47,386 bases of DNA from Muribaculaceae bacterium (lineage in GTDB: Bacteria; Bacteroidota; Bacteroidia; Bacteroidales; Muribaculaceae), in NCBI GenBank assembly GCA_017405965.1, contig JAFQZK010000030.1, positions 1 through 47,386 of the forward strand. The letters are read 5' to 3'. Positions 25,831-33,996 of this stretch are shown piece after piece (position 1 is the stretch's first letter; each line of letters begins with the position of its first letter). The notes beneath the pieces were generated by a model. That model was not told where the DNA came from, did no database searches, and worked only from the letters and a program-made list of their open reading frames with translations. A program made the position numbers and the translations under genes.

Positions 25831-25851
25831 AACGAATTGATTAAGCGAATT

Positions 25852-26598
25852 ATGGCACAGAAACCAGTCATAGAACTTGAAGGCATCCGCCGTGACTTTA
25901 TCGTGGGCTCGGAGACGGTACATGCCCTGCGAGGGGTGTCCTTCACCATCCACGAGGGTGAGTTCGTCACCATCATGGGCACCTCGGGCTCGGGAAAATC
26001 CACGCTGCTCAACATCCTGGGTTGCCTGGATACGCCCACCAGCGGCGAATACCGCCTGGACGGCACGCCGGTGCGCACGATGAGCAAGACGCAGCGAGCC
26101 GTGCTCAGGAACCGCAAGATCGGCTTCGTGTTCCAGAGTTACAACCTGCTGGCCAAGACCACTGCGGTCGAGAACGTGGAGTTGCCGCTGATGTACAATA
26201 GCGCGATAGGTGCCCGTGAGCGTCGTGATCGCGCCGTCACGGCCCTGCAACGCGTAGGGCTGGGTGACCGCCTGAACCACAAGAGCAACCAGATGTCGGG
26301 CGGACAGATGCAGCGCGTGGCCATTGCCCGCGCACTGGTCAACGACCCTGCCGTCATCCTGGCCGACGAGGCGACGGGCAACCTGGACACTCGCACGTCG
26401 TTTGAGATCCTGGTGCTGTTCCAGCAGTTGCATGCCGAGGGGCGCACCATCATCTTTGTGACGCACAATCCCGAGATTGCCCAGTATTCCACGCGCACCA
26501 TCACCCTGAGTGACGGCAAGTTGCGCGAGGACCGCGTCAACACCAATATCCTTGATGCCACCGTCAAGCTGGCCTCGCTCCCCGTCGAGGAAGAGTGA
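25852..26598 (+). CDS. macB: MacB-type ABC transporter ATPase
   Basis: All ABC motifs are present: Walker A GTSGSGKST, the Q-loop FQSYNLL, signature MSGGQMQRVAIARAL, Walker B VILADEATGNLD and the H-loop histidine in VTHNPE. I take ATG 25852 (248 residues) over an upstream TTG. In E. coli MacB the ATPase and permease are fused; here, as usual in Bacteroidetes, they are separate genes. It powers the mechanotransmission pump that works with the MacA- and TolC-like neighbours. Substrates may be peptides, macrolides or lipids. Confidence 0.93.
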   Translation: MAQKPVIELEGIRRDFIVGSETVHALRGVSFTIHEGEFVTIMGTSGSGKSTLLNILGCLDTPTSGEYRLDGTPVRTMSKTQRAVLRNRKIGFVFQSYNLLAKTTAVENVELPLMYNSAIGARERRDRAVTALQRVGLGDRLNHKSNQMSGGQMQRVAIARALVNDPAVILADEATGNLDTRTSFEILVLFQQLHAEGRTIIFVTHNPEIAQYSTRTITLSDGKLREDRVNTNILDATVKLASLPVEEE

Positions 26599-26603
26599 GA
26601 TGA

Positions 26604-26638
26604 GTTAGAAGTTAGAAGTTAGGAGTTAGAAGTTAAGA
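26604..26638. repeat. Five GTTAGAA-type heptamers abutting the permease start codon
   Basis: Five 7-bp units (GTTAGAA, GTTAGAA, GTTAGGA, GTTAGAA, GTTAAGA) fill the gap between the ATPase stop and the permease ATG, ending two bases before it. Changes in unit number would alter the spacing of the translation start region. Confidence 0.8.
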
Positions 26639-26640
26639 CG

Positions 26641-27885
26641 ATGAATATCACCAATCTATTCAAAATCGCCATGAAGGCCATCGGTGCCAACAAGATGCGC
26701 AGCTTCCTCACCATGCTGGGCATCATCATCGGTGTGTCGTCGGTCATCATCATGCTGGCGCTGGGACACGGCGCCAAGGAGACGATCAAGCAGGATATCC
26801 AGGAAACTGATCCCGGAACAATCATGATTATCCCGGGGCCTGACTATGAGACCTTGGAAGGTGACTGGCTCCCAGAGTATTCACAAACGTTAAAGCCGGC
26901 CGATTATCAGAGCATTCTTGAACAGAACAAGTACTTGAAGTCGCTGTCGCCAATGGTGTTCAGCGACGGGCAACTCGTGTGCGGCAACAACAACCACAGC
27001 ACTACCGTGTATGGCGTGAATGACCAGTATCCCGCCATCAGCGGACAGGTGGTCGAAAAGGGCTCCATTTTCACCGAGGAGGAGATCCATAGTTCGGCCA
27101 AGGTGTGTGTCATCGGTAAGAGCATCGTCGATAAATTGTATGACAAAGATGCCGATCCCATCGGGACTGTCATCCGTATCAACAATATCCCGGTGGCTGT
27201 CGTGGGCGTGCTCAAGAGCAAGGGTAAGGATATCACGGGCCGGGACCAGGACGATCTCGTGCTCATGCCTTACACGACGGTGATGAAGCGAATGAACCCG
27301 TGGCAGAACTATTACAATATGATCTATGCTACAGCGGAGAACGAGAAAATGATTGACCTTGCGATGAAGGATGTCACCGAGATTCTGAGGGCAAACCACA
27401 AAATCAAGGAAGGAGATATGCAAGATTTCAATGTGCGGTCGCTTGAACAGGCCGTTTCGATGGTGGATTCGGTCATGGGCGCTCTTACCTTGCTGCTCTC
27501 TTGCATTGCAGGCATCTCGCTGCTGGTGGGCGGCATCGGCATCATGAACATCATGTATGTGAGCGTGACCGAGCGCACGCGTGAAATCGGACTGCGCATG
27601 AGCGTGGGCGCCCGCACGCGTGACATCATGAACCAGTTCCTTATCGAGGCTATCCTCATCAGCGTCACCGGTGGACTTATCGGAGTGCTGATAGGCGCCA
27701 GTATCGCCTATTTTGCGCGGTTCATACTGATGAATTTCACCGAACACCATTTCCTGATTGCCGTCGAACCGTGGACCGTGCTGCTGGCTTTTGCCATCTG
27801 CACCATCACCGGCGTGTTCTTCGGCTGGTATCCCGCCAAGAAGGCCGCTAACCTTGATCCGATCGACGCCCTGCGCTACGAGTAA
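26641..27885 (+). CDS. macB: MacB-type ABC permease (FtsX family)
   Basis: The 414-residue protein has the MacB layout: an N-terminal helix (about 20-45, MRSFLTMLGIIIGVSSVIIML), a periplasmic MacB-PCD domain (about 46-275), and three C-terminal helices (about 280-305, 330-360 and 375-397) with the FtsX signature GIGIMNIMYVSVTERTREIG. It is the fourth gene of the efflux operon. No obvious terminator follows before the sensor-kinase promoter. Confidence 0.93.
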   Translation: MNITNLFKIAMKAIGANKMRSFLTMLGIIIGVSSVIIMLALGHGAKETIKQDIQETDPGTIMIIPGPDYETLEGDWLPEYSQTLKPADYQSILEQNKYLKSLSPMVFSDGQLVCGNNNHSTTVYGVNDQYPAISGQVVEKGSIFTEEEIHSSAKVCVIGKSIVDKLYDKDADPIGTVIRINNIPVAVVGVLKSKGKDITGRDQDDLVLMPYTTVMKRMNPWQNYYNMIYATAENEKMIDLAMKDVTEILRANHKIKEGDMQDFNVRSLEQAVSMVDSVMGALTLLLSCIAGISLLVGGIGIMNIMYVSVTERTREIGLRMSVGARTRDIMNQFLIEAILISVTGGLIGVLIGASIAYFARFILMNFTEHHFLIAVEPWTVLLAFAICTITGVFFGWYPAKKAANLDPIDALRYE

Positions 27886-27980
27886 GGCGATATCTGACAC
27901 TTCATGTGAGGTGGCGCCTATAGTGTTTGGGCAGAAGTATTGAGTTTTTGACGAGGTGATATGCTTTTTTGTCTAATATT

Positions 27981-28012
27981 TTTGTGATGGTTAAAAGAGT
28001 TGATTATCTTTG
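27981..28012 (+). promoter_or_regulatory. Promoter for the LytS/LytTR pair
   Basis: TTTG at 27981-27984 and TATCTTTG at 28005-28012 are 20 bases apart. The start codon is 26 bp downstream. The two-component genes can therefore be transcribed apart from the efflux operon. Confidence 0.75.
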
Positions 28013-28038
28013 CGATATGTAATTAAACCAATCCAAAG

Positions 28039-29109
28039 ATGGCGACGACTCTTGAAGAAAAAAAATCCAATTACCGCTACCTGATTCTACACCTGTTGTG
28101 CTGGTCGGTGCTCATTGTTGTTCCTATGTTTTTTCATAGTGCCAGTGATGATTGGGCAGCCGTCTGGAACCGTTATGTCCGGTGGTTAGGCAACCTGCTG
28201 GCCTATATGCTGGTGTTTTATGTGAATTACTTGTGGGTGGTTCCACGTTTCCTGCTCAAGAAGAACTGGAAAATGTTCCTGTTCATCAATTTCTTAGTGA
28301 TTGAGGGTGGACTCTTTCTGATGGATGTGTGGCACTGGGGTATACTGCAGTTTCTTCCCGAGTTGAATATCAACCGCCCTCCGAGGGGATTTTTCAGGTT
28401 CCAACGATACTTTTGGGCTATATTGACCCTTATCCTGATTATTGCGCTTGCCGTGGCAGTGCGCATGATCCAGCGATGGCAGCACATCGAGGAAGCCCGC
28501 AAGGAAGCCGAGGCGTCCCGTGCCGAGGCCGAGTTGAGCAACCTGCGCAACCAGTTGAACCCTCATTTCCTGTTGAACACGTTGAACAACATCTATGCAC
28601 TCATCGCCTTTGACCAGACCAAGGCCCAGACGGCCGTCGGGGAATTGAGCAAGCTGTTGCGACACGTGCTCTATGAGAATCAGCAGGATTTTGTGCCATT
28701 AAGTAAAGAGGTGGATTTCATGAAGAATTACATTGAGTTGATGAAGATCCGTGTGACCGATCATGTCAAGATCAATACCAAATTCAACGTCCAGCCCAAC
28801 GACTCCACTCCTGTCGCCCCGCTCCTTTTCATCTCCCTTATCGAGAATGCCTTCAAGCATGGCATTTCGCCGCAGGGTACGGGAGAAATCAATATTGAGT
28901 TGAGTCAGGCGAAAGGTGACATCATTTGCGAGATATGCAACACCTGTTATCCCAAGCGCGAGAATGACAAGAGTGGCTCCGGCATCGGCCTGGAGCAGGT
29001 ATCCCGTCGTCTGGAACTCATATACCCTGACCGCTACACTTGGGACAAAGGGAAGAGTGAAGACGGCAAGCGCTATTATTCCAAAATCACCATTAAGAAA
29101 GAATCATGA
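28039..29109 (+). CDS. LytS/YehU-type sensor histidine kinase
   Basis: Four membrane helices (about 16-33, 51-68, 78-97 and 125-143) are followed by a coiled coil rich in Glu/Ala/Arg, and by the His_kinase domain with His176 in NQLNPHFLLNTLNNIYAL. The ATP-binding part has LISLIENAFKHG and SGSGIGLEQVSRRL. There is no extracellular sensor domain, so the signal is probably sensed in or near the membrane. The stop codon overlaps the start of the response regulator (ATGA), so the pair is translationally coupled. The position after the MacAB-TolC operon suggests that operon as a target. Confidence 0.93.
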   Translation: MATTLEEKKSNYRYLILHLLCWSVLIVVPMFFHSASDDWAAVWNRYVRWLGNLLAYMLVFYVNYLWVVPRFLLKKNWKMFLFINFLVIEGGLFLMDVWHWGILQFLPELNINRPPRGFFRFQRYFWAILTLILIIALAVAVRMIQRWQHIEEARKEAEASRAEAELSNLRNQLNPHFLLNTLNNIYALIAFDQTKAQTAVGELSKLLRHVLYENQQDFVPLSKEVDFMKNYIELMKIRVTDHVKINTKFNVQPNDSTPVAPLLFISLIENAFKHGISPQGTGEINIELSQAKGDIICEICNTCYPKRENDKSGSGIGLEQVSRRLELIYPDRYTWDKGKSEDGKRYYSKITIKKES

Positions 29110-29825
29110 TTATCAAGTGTGCCATAGTTGACGATGAGCCGCTAGCGGTGGAACTGCTGGCGAGCTATGTGGAAAAGATCCCTTTCCTGGAATTGTGCGG
29201 CAAGTACACTAACGCCACCGATGCCCTTCACGGCATCGGCGAGAACCCCGTTGACCTGCTGTTCCTGGATATCCAGATGCCAGAGCTCAATGGCTTGGAA
29301 TTGAGCCGCATGGTGCCCGAGAACACCCGCATCGTGTTCACCACTGCATTTAACCAGTATGCTGTAGACGGTTTCCGTGTCAATGCGCTGGACTATCTGT
29401 TGAAGCCCATCAGCTATGCCGACTTCCTGGAGGCGTGCAACAAGGCGATGCAGTGGTTCCAGCTCGTTCAGCAAAACGAGCAACCTACCGCGCGTACCGA
29501 GGAAGAACCCACCAGCATCTTTGTCAAGAGCGAGTACAAGCTGTTGCAAATCAACCTTGACGACATCCGTTACATCGAGGGCCTGAAGGACTATGTGAAA
29601 ATCTACACCGAGCAGTCGCCGCATCCCGTCCTGTCGTTGATGAACATGAAGGCCATCGAGCAGATGCTGCCCGCCTCGCGCTTCATCAGGGTTCACCGCT
29701 CGTTCATCGTGCAGAAGAGCAAGATCCGCGAGATCGAGCGCAACCGCATCGTCTTCGGCGACGTGTATATCCCCATCGGTGACAGTTACAAGCAGGCCTT
29801 CCTGGACTTCATCAACGCCAAGTGA
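29106..29825 (+). CDS. LytTR-family response regulator
   Basis: The receiver domain (1-120) has the acidic pair at Asp9-Asp10, the phospho-acceptor Asp55 (LLFLDIQMPE), the conserved Thr in FTTAF and the Lys in YLLKPI. The LytTR DNA-binding domain (about 140-239) begins with IFVKSEYKLLQI and includes FIRVHRSFIVQ. LytTR proteins bind paired 9-bp direct repeats upstream of their targets. It overlaps the kinase gene by four bases. Confidence 0.94.
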   Translation: MIIKCAIVDDEPLAVELLASYVEKIPFLELCGKYTNATDALHGIGENPVDLLFLDIQMPELNGLELSRMVPENTRIVFTTAFNQYAVDGFRVNALDYLLKPISYADFLEACNKAMQWFQLVQQNEQPTARTEEEPTSIFVKSEYKLLQINLDDIRYIEGLKDYVKIYTEQSPHPVLSLMNMKAIEQMLPASRFIRVHRSFIVQKSKIREIERNRIVFGDVYIPIGDSYKQAFLDFINAK

Positions 29826-29862
29826 AATCCCGGCATTCCGCAAAAATGCTTCAAAATATTTG

Positions 29863-29912
29863 CGTAATTAAAATCTTATTACGTAATTTGCATTATTAAA
29901 ATTTAATAATGC
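29863..29912. promoter_or_regulatory. Clustered inverted repeats upstream of the AAA ATPase gene
   Basis: CGTAAT (29863-29868) and ATTACG (29878-29883) form one inverted repeat, TTACGTAA a second (29879-29886), and GCATTATTAAA/TTTAATAATGC (29890-29912) a perfect 23-base palindrome ending 17 bp before ATG 29930. Such a cluster next to a start codon could be an operator or a hairpin over the translation start. No perfect -7 box is seen. Confidence 0.45.
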
Positions 29913-29929
29913 GATTCAGATAATTGATT

Positions 29930-31075
29930 ATGGCAAAGAAAAAGGCGACCAAACTTGATAATCCGTTTGTAAATCAAGGATATGTCAGTCCGGAGTATTT
30001 TTGTGACCGTAAGGATGAGACCGATTTGATGCTTAATCACTTTAAGAACGGGCGCAATATTACGCTTGTATCTCCTCGCAGGATTGGCAAAACGGGACTT
30101 ATCAAGAATGTTTTCTACCACATTGAGAAGGAAAACAAGAATGCTATTTGCTTATATATAGATATTTTTTCTACCAAGAATCTGCGGGATTTTACCGAAA
30201 TGTTCGGTGCCGTGGTGCTGAACGGGTTTGCCCAGCGTGAAAAGACCTTCTTCCAGAAGGCAGCAACCTTGCTGGGGAGTCTGCGCCCCGTGTTCAGCCA
30301 TGACCCCTATACGGGAACGCCCAAGATGTCGATTACCGTTGAGCCGTCGCGGTCGCAGTTGACCATTCAGCAGATCTTTGAATTGTTGAACAACAGCCGT
30401 CACGATATCTACATTGCCATCGACGAGTTCCAGCAGATCGCCAATTATCCCGAGACCGGTACCGAGGCCTTGTTGCGATCCCATATCCAGTTTGCGGGCG
30501 GTGTGCATTTCATTTTTGCCGGCAGCAAGTATCGCTTGATGGCCGAGATGTTCGGGTCGCCGCAGCGCCCGTTCTTCCAGAGCACCGAGATGATGGACCT
30601 CAAGCCGCTGGACAAAGAGGTGTATTATGATTTTACCAATCGCTTCTTCGAGAAGAAGAACGGCAGTTTCGACCAGGAGACGTTCAATGGGCTGTATGAC
30701 CGTTTTGAAGGCCACACCTGGTATATCCAGAACGTGTTGAACAGGCTCTACGAGACCTGCCGTCACGTGAAGAGCATCGACGACGTGAATCGCGCGATCG
30801 TGTATCTGGTGGATTCCCGCTCACCGCAATACGAGAGTCTGGCGCAGTTCCTGTCGTCCAACCAGTTCAATCTGCTCAAGGCCATCGCCAGCGAGGGCCT
30901 TGTCGCCGAGCCGACAGGCGTCAAGTTCATCCGCGAGCACAATATGGCCTCGGCCAGCGTCGTGCAGTCGGCCTTGCGAGGATTGCTCGAGAAGGACATC
31001 GTCTATCGCACGCCGCGAGGCTACATCATCTATGACCGCTTCATGAGCATCTGGCTCAAGCGCACCTTCGGTTGA
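29930..31075 (+). CDS. AAA ATPase, ATPase_2/MNS-type
   Basis: The 381-residue protein has Walker A in SPRRIGKTGL (48-57), a Walker B-like IYIAIDEFQQI, a sensor-like FIFAGSKYRLM and a C-terminal winged-helix region (about 300-381, FNLLKAIASEGLVAEPTG and a basic end). These solitary P-loop ATPases are common in Bacteroidales and archaea, and their tasks are mostly unknown. The start is ATG 29930; an upstream TTG is less likely. The 5' third uses more AT-rich codons than neighbouring genes, which hints at separate origin. Confidence 0.85.
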   Translation: MAKKKATKLDNPFVNQGYVSPEYFCDRKDETDLMLNHFKNGRNITLVSPRRIGKTGLIKNVFYHIEKENKNAICLYIDIFSTKNLRDFTEMFGAVVLNGFAQREKTFFQKAATLLGSLRPVFSHDPYTGTPKMSITVEPSRSQLTIQQIFELLNNSRHDIYIAIDEFQQIANYPETGTEALLRSHIQFAGGVHFIFAGSKYRLMAEMFGSPQRPFFQSTEMMDLKPLDKEVYYDFTNRFFEKKNGSFDQETFNGLYDRFEGHTWYIQNVLNRLYETCRHVKSIDDVNRAIVYLVDSRSPQYESLAQFLSSNQFNLLKAIASEGLVAEPTGVKFIREHNMASASVVQSALRGLLEKDIVYRTPRGYIIYDRFMSIWLKRTFG

Positions 31076-31156
31076 TGTGGCATGGTTTTTGTAATCAAGA
31101 GGAGACGCAAGTAATAGTACAAACACTCTTAATATTTCACTTAAAAAAGACTGATT

Positions 31157-32104
31157 ATGGAATTTCATCTGATTAAAAACGGAGTCCAGGAAGGTCCGTT
31201 CACTGTTGAGGAACTGGCGCAGCAGGGAATATCCCCCGAGAGCGTTGTGTGGGCCCCCGGCATGGCCGAATGGCAGCAGGCGGGTGACGTGCCCGAGTTG
31301 ACGGCCGTGCTGCAACGCGCCGAGTTTGAGGCCGCTCAGCAGGCCGCCCGCGCCGCCGAGAACATGGCGACGACAGGTCAGCCCTATGAGCCCTCAGTGC
31401 CGCCCACTTATATGCCGCCGCAGGCTCCCCGCTACGGTGGTGGTGATCCCGAGCCGCCCAAGAAGAAGAGCGGCTGCACGCCGTGGCTCATCGCAGCCCT
31501 GATACTGGCAATCCTGTTCGGCACGATGGTGCTCACCTGCCCCGACCGTCAGGCCCACGAGACCGCTATCCAAGATGTCACTAAGGCATGGGTTGACGAC
31601 AAGGTTGACGAGAACCTGGGCAGCATCACCGGTGTTGGAGGCGTGTTCGGCGACTTGATCAACAAGGCGCTCAAGGAACTCACGGGCTTCGGTACCGACA
31701 AGGTCATCTCCAAGTACCTTGACGTGAAGAATTATCTCGTGTGCTCGGTGGGCCGCATGTCCATCGGCGACAACGAGGAGAAGATGGTGTCGTTAGGCGT
31801 GTTCGGCCATGTGTTCACCTTCGGCAAGGAAGACATCGAGAAGGCATGGACCCGTGCAATGGACGATTACGAGGCCAACCACCGCATCACTCCGCCGCCT
31901 GCACCGCAGCAGCAAGAGGGCGAGGATCCTCAGGACCCGAATCAAGACGAGGAAATGGTGCCTGATCCCGGGGTGCTCCCCGACAGCGTCATGGGCATTG
32001 AGATTCCCGAGGGCATGGACTCGATGGTCAACCAGATGGCCAATGAAGCCCTCCGCATGGCCAAGGAGTGGGCCAAGCAACAGATCGACAACCTGGGTAA
32101 GTAA
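31157..32104 (+). CDS. Membrane protein with GYF_2 (DUF4339) domain and DUF4359-like part
   Basis: Residues 1-52 match the GYF_2/DUF4339 fold (GPFTVEELAQQGISPESVVWAPGMAEWQ). A Pro/Tyr-rich linker, one membrane helix (about 109-127) and a domain ending in YLVCSVGRMSIGDNEEKMVSLGVFGHVF follow. That last domain resembles DUF4359, though I am less sure of it. The C-terminus is acidic and Pro-rich. GYF_2 domains usually bind proline-rich peptides on the cytoplasmic side. Convergent with the zinc-ribbon gene, with a shared hairpin between them. Confidence 0.75.
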   Translation: MEFHLIKNGVQEGPFTVEELAQQGISPESVVWAPGMAEWQQAGDVPELTAVLQRAEFEAAQQAARAAENMATTGQPYEPSVPPTYMPPQAPRYGGGDPEPPKKKSGCTPWLIAALILAILFGTMVLTCPDRQAHETAIQDVTKAWVDDKVDENLGSITGVGGVFGDLINKALKELTGFGTDKVISKYLDVKNYLVCSVGRMSIGDNEEKMVSLGVFGHVFTFGKEDIEKAWTRAMDDYEANHRITPPPAPQQQEGEDPQDPNQDEEMVPDPGVLPDSVMGIEIPEGMDSMVNQMANEALRMAKEWAKQQIDNLGK

Positions 32105-32128
32105 AGACAGGTCGTCCATTAAAACGAT

Positions 32129-32160
32129 GAAGGGTCTTGAGCTGTCGCTCAGGACCCTTC
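32129..32160. terminator. Hairpin between convergent genes
   Basis: GAAGGGTCTTGAGC (32129-32142) pairs with GCTCAGGACCCTTC (32147-32160) with one mismatch. On the minus strand AAAA/TTTT lies beyond the stem, so it can serve both converging transcripts. Confidence 0.65.
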
Positions 32161-32188
32161 ACTGTTGTGGGTGTGATCTGCTGTTTCG

Positions 32189-32851
32189 TCACATGCCGCA
32201 GGTTTTCATCAGGAAGAGGAAGAACACGCCGATGAGCAGCCATGTGAAGCAGCCGAAGCGGCGGGGCTGGGGCCTGCGTTGAGGTGAATCTCCGCCCTGC
32301 ATGTTGTCAGGTCGCGGGATGTAGTCATAGTAGCCCCGGTGAGGAATGAGAATCTGCCTGGGGCCGCCGTTGTTGTACGGGCCGATGATGCCGCCCGCCT
32401 CGAGTTGGCGGATGAGCTCGGCAGCGCGTTCGTCACTCAGGTGGAAACGGTCGCGCAGCATCATGGGAGTGATGGAAGTGCATCCCCTCAGGAATTGAAC
32501 GGCCTCGTTGTAGAGCGGGTCGGCGCCGGGAATGGGCGGCGGCAACACAGTCACCTCTTCGGGTGCGATGTCAATCGCCGTCGGCGGGGTGGGGGTGTCG
32601 AAGCTGGCACCGCAGTTGGGGCAGAAGTGGGCACCCGTGCTCGCCTCGTGCCCGCACTTGGGGCAGTTGATGGTGCGTGACGGCTCGACCGAGGTGTCGA
32701 GCTCGAGCGACTCGTGCGGGATGTAGGCATAATCGCCCACAATCTGCAATGTGCACAGGCATTGCGGACAGATCACCTTGTAGTCGCTGTTGATGAGCAC
32801 CTCGGTGGTCAAGTCCATCTTCTTGCCGCATTTTGGACAGGTGTATATCAT
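32189..32851 (-). CDS. Zinc-ribbon / FtsK-gamma winged-helix / C-terminal membrane anchor protein
   Basis: The 220-residue protein has two zinc ribbons (Cys5-Cys8 with Cys28-Cys31; Cys63-Cys66 with Cys77-Cys80). Residues 111-169 look like the FtsK gamma domain: DPLYNEAVQFL, the RDRFHLSDERAAELIRQLE core and GIIGPYNNGGPRQIL closely follow the DNA-binding pattern of FtsK/SpoIIIE. A Gly/Pro/Arg linker and one C-terminal helix (about 201-215, FTWLLIGVFFLFLM) come last. There is no ATPase motor. If the domain reads FtsK-orienting sites, this protein would tether DNA to the membrane. That function is inference. A good promoter precedes it. Confidence 0.78.
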   Translation of the reverse strand: MIYTCPKCGKKMDLTTEVLINSDYKVICPQCLCTLQIVGDYAYIPHESLELDTSVEPSRTINCPKCGHEASTGAHFCPNCGASFDTPTPPTAIDIAPEEVTVLPPPIPGADPLYNEAVQFLRGCTSITPMMLRDRFHLSDERAAELIRQLEAGGIIGPYNNGGPRQILIPHRGYYDYIPRPDNMQGGDSPQRRPQPRRFGCFTWLLIGVFFLFLMKTCGM

Positions 32852-32870
32852 ATTGTTGCTGGTTTTATTG

Positions 32871-32902
32871 CAAAGATATCAAAAAGTGGGTTACTTGACA
32901 AA
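32871..32902 (-). promoter_or_regulatory. Promoter for the zinc-ribbon/FtsK-gamma gene
   Basis: Minus-strand TATCTTTG (plus 32871-32878) and TTTG (plus 32899-32902) are 20 bases apart, 20 bp before the start codon. Confidence 0.75.
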
Positions 32903-32935
32903 TCACTGCAAAAACTGTGCCGCTTTTTCCCGTGA

Positions 32936-32977
32936 GAAAAAAGACGACAGCCCCGCGTCACAAGAGCGGGACTGCCG
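32936..32977 (-). terminator. Intrinsic terminator of the DUF2795 gene
   Basis: On the minus strand CGGCAGTCCCGC pairs with GCGGGGCTGTCG (wobbles allowed), followed by a T-rich run (plus 32937-32944). It lies about 25 bp after the DUF2795 stop. Confidence 0.75.
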
Positions 32978-33002
32978 TTATTGTCTGTTCTCTGCCGATG
33001 TG

Positions 33003-33227
33003 TCAATACTCGTCAGGGTCAAAGAAGAAGTCGTCGTCGTTGGTCGGATAGTCGGGCCAGATGTCCTCGATGGATTCGTAGGTATCGCCTTCGTCTTCAA
33101 TTTCCTGCAGGTTTTCGATCACTTCGAGAGGTGCGCCACTGCGCACGGCATAGTCGATGAGCTCGGCCTTGGTAGCGGGCCAGGGAGCATCCTCGAGTTT
33201 TGTTGCCAATTCAAGTGTCCAATACAT
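33003..33227 (-). CDS. Small DUF2795-family protein
   Basis: The 74-residue acidic protein starts MYWTLELATKLEDAPWPATK and contains ELIDYAVRSGAPLEVIENLQ, both highly typical of a short DUF2795-type protein found across Bacteroidales. The C-terminus is a run of Asp and Phe (DDDFFFDPDEY). It has its own promoter and terminator. Function unknown. Confidence 0.88.
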   Translation of the reverse strand: MYWTLELATKLEDAPWPATKAELIDYAVRSGAPLEVIENLQEIEDEGDTYESIEDIWPDYPTNDDDFFFDPDEY

Positions 33228-33283
33228 AGTCTTTTTCTTGTTGTACTTATCTTTTATGAAATGCTCTTTATCTAAAAATCGCG

Positions 33284-33291
33284 CAAAAGTA
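33284..33291 (-). promoter_or_regulatory. -7 box for the DUF2795 gene
   Basis: Minus-strand TACTTTTG matches TAnnTTTG and lies 57 bp before ATG 33227. No clear -33 box is present. Confidence 0.55.
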
Positions 33292-33308
33292 ATACATTCT
33301 TTGGAAAA

Positions 33309-33860
33309 TCACGCCTCTTTGTCCCAATAAATTTCTTCAACTTGGTTGCGAATGTTGTTAAATCTTGCAAAAACAAAGAAGAAATCGCTCAACCTGTTGA
33401 GATACTCCAGCACCAGAGGGTCAACGGTAGCGACTTTGGCCAGGGTTACCACGCGGCGCTCGGCACGGCGTGTGACGGTGCGGCAACGGTCGGCTTGGGC
33501 CGACAGGCGCGTGCCTCCGGGGAGCACAAATCCCTGAGCGGGAGGCAGCTCCTCGTTCATGTGGTCCATCATCTTCTCGAGTTGCTCCACGTCTTCTTTC
33601 GTCACGCCGTACAAGGCATCGGCCTTGTCGTTGGCGAGGTAGGCGCCGATGTTGAACAGTTTGTTCTGAGCCTTGCGGATGACCGCTATGATTTCCGGGT
33701 CATCGAGCTTTGTGCTGTGCGCAAGCACGCCCAGGTTGGAGTTGAGTTCGTCGACGGTGCCGTAGGCCTCGACGCGAACGTCGTCCTTGTCAACACGCGT
33801 GCCGCTCACGAGCGACGTCTTGCCGGCATCGCCGGTACGGGTATAAACTTTGCTGATCAT
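33309..33860 (-). CDS. PduO-type cob(I)alamin adenosyltransferase
   Basis: The enzyme moves the adenosyl group of ATP to cob(I)alamin to make adenosylcobalamin. The 183-residue protein has the N-terminal ATP-binding YTRTGDAGKTSL (6-17), VEAYGTVDELN (30-40), FVLPGG (111-116), CRTVTRRAER (126-135) and YLNRLSDFFFVFAR near the end, all hallmarks of the PduO family. It supplies the cofactor that MeaB helps load into methylmalonyl-CoA mutase. The promoter is not obvious in the 136 bp upstream, which otherwise holds nothing I can name. Confidence 0.95.
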   Translation of the reverse strand: MISKVYTRTGDAGKTSLVSGTRVDKDDVRVEAYGTVDELNSNLGVLAHSTKLDDPEIIAVIRKAQNKLFNIGAYLANDKADALYGVTKEDVEQLEKMMDHMNEELPPAQGFVLPGGTRLSAQADRCRTVTRRAERRVVTLAKVATVDPLVLEYLNRLSDFFFVFARFNNIRNQVEEIYWDKEA

Positions 33861-33996
33861 TGTTTCAATTATGTTTTATGTTGGTTGATATATTATCTAA
33901 ACTGATAAATCCGTTAAATATTATATGGTGCTGCAATAACCATGCCATAAACCTGATACTGACGTTATGGCACAAGTGGTCATGCGGGAAAACATT

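Noticed and set aside
28039-29825. LytS/LytTR pair as a fifth and sixth gene of the efflux operon
   Set aside because: A perfect promoter with a 20-base spacer lies directly upstream, so separate transcription is the simpler reading; functional linkage remains possible.
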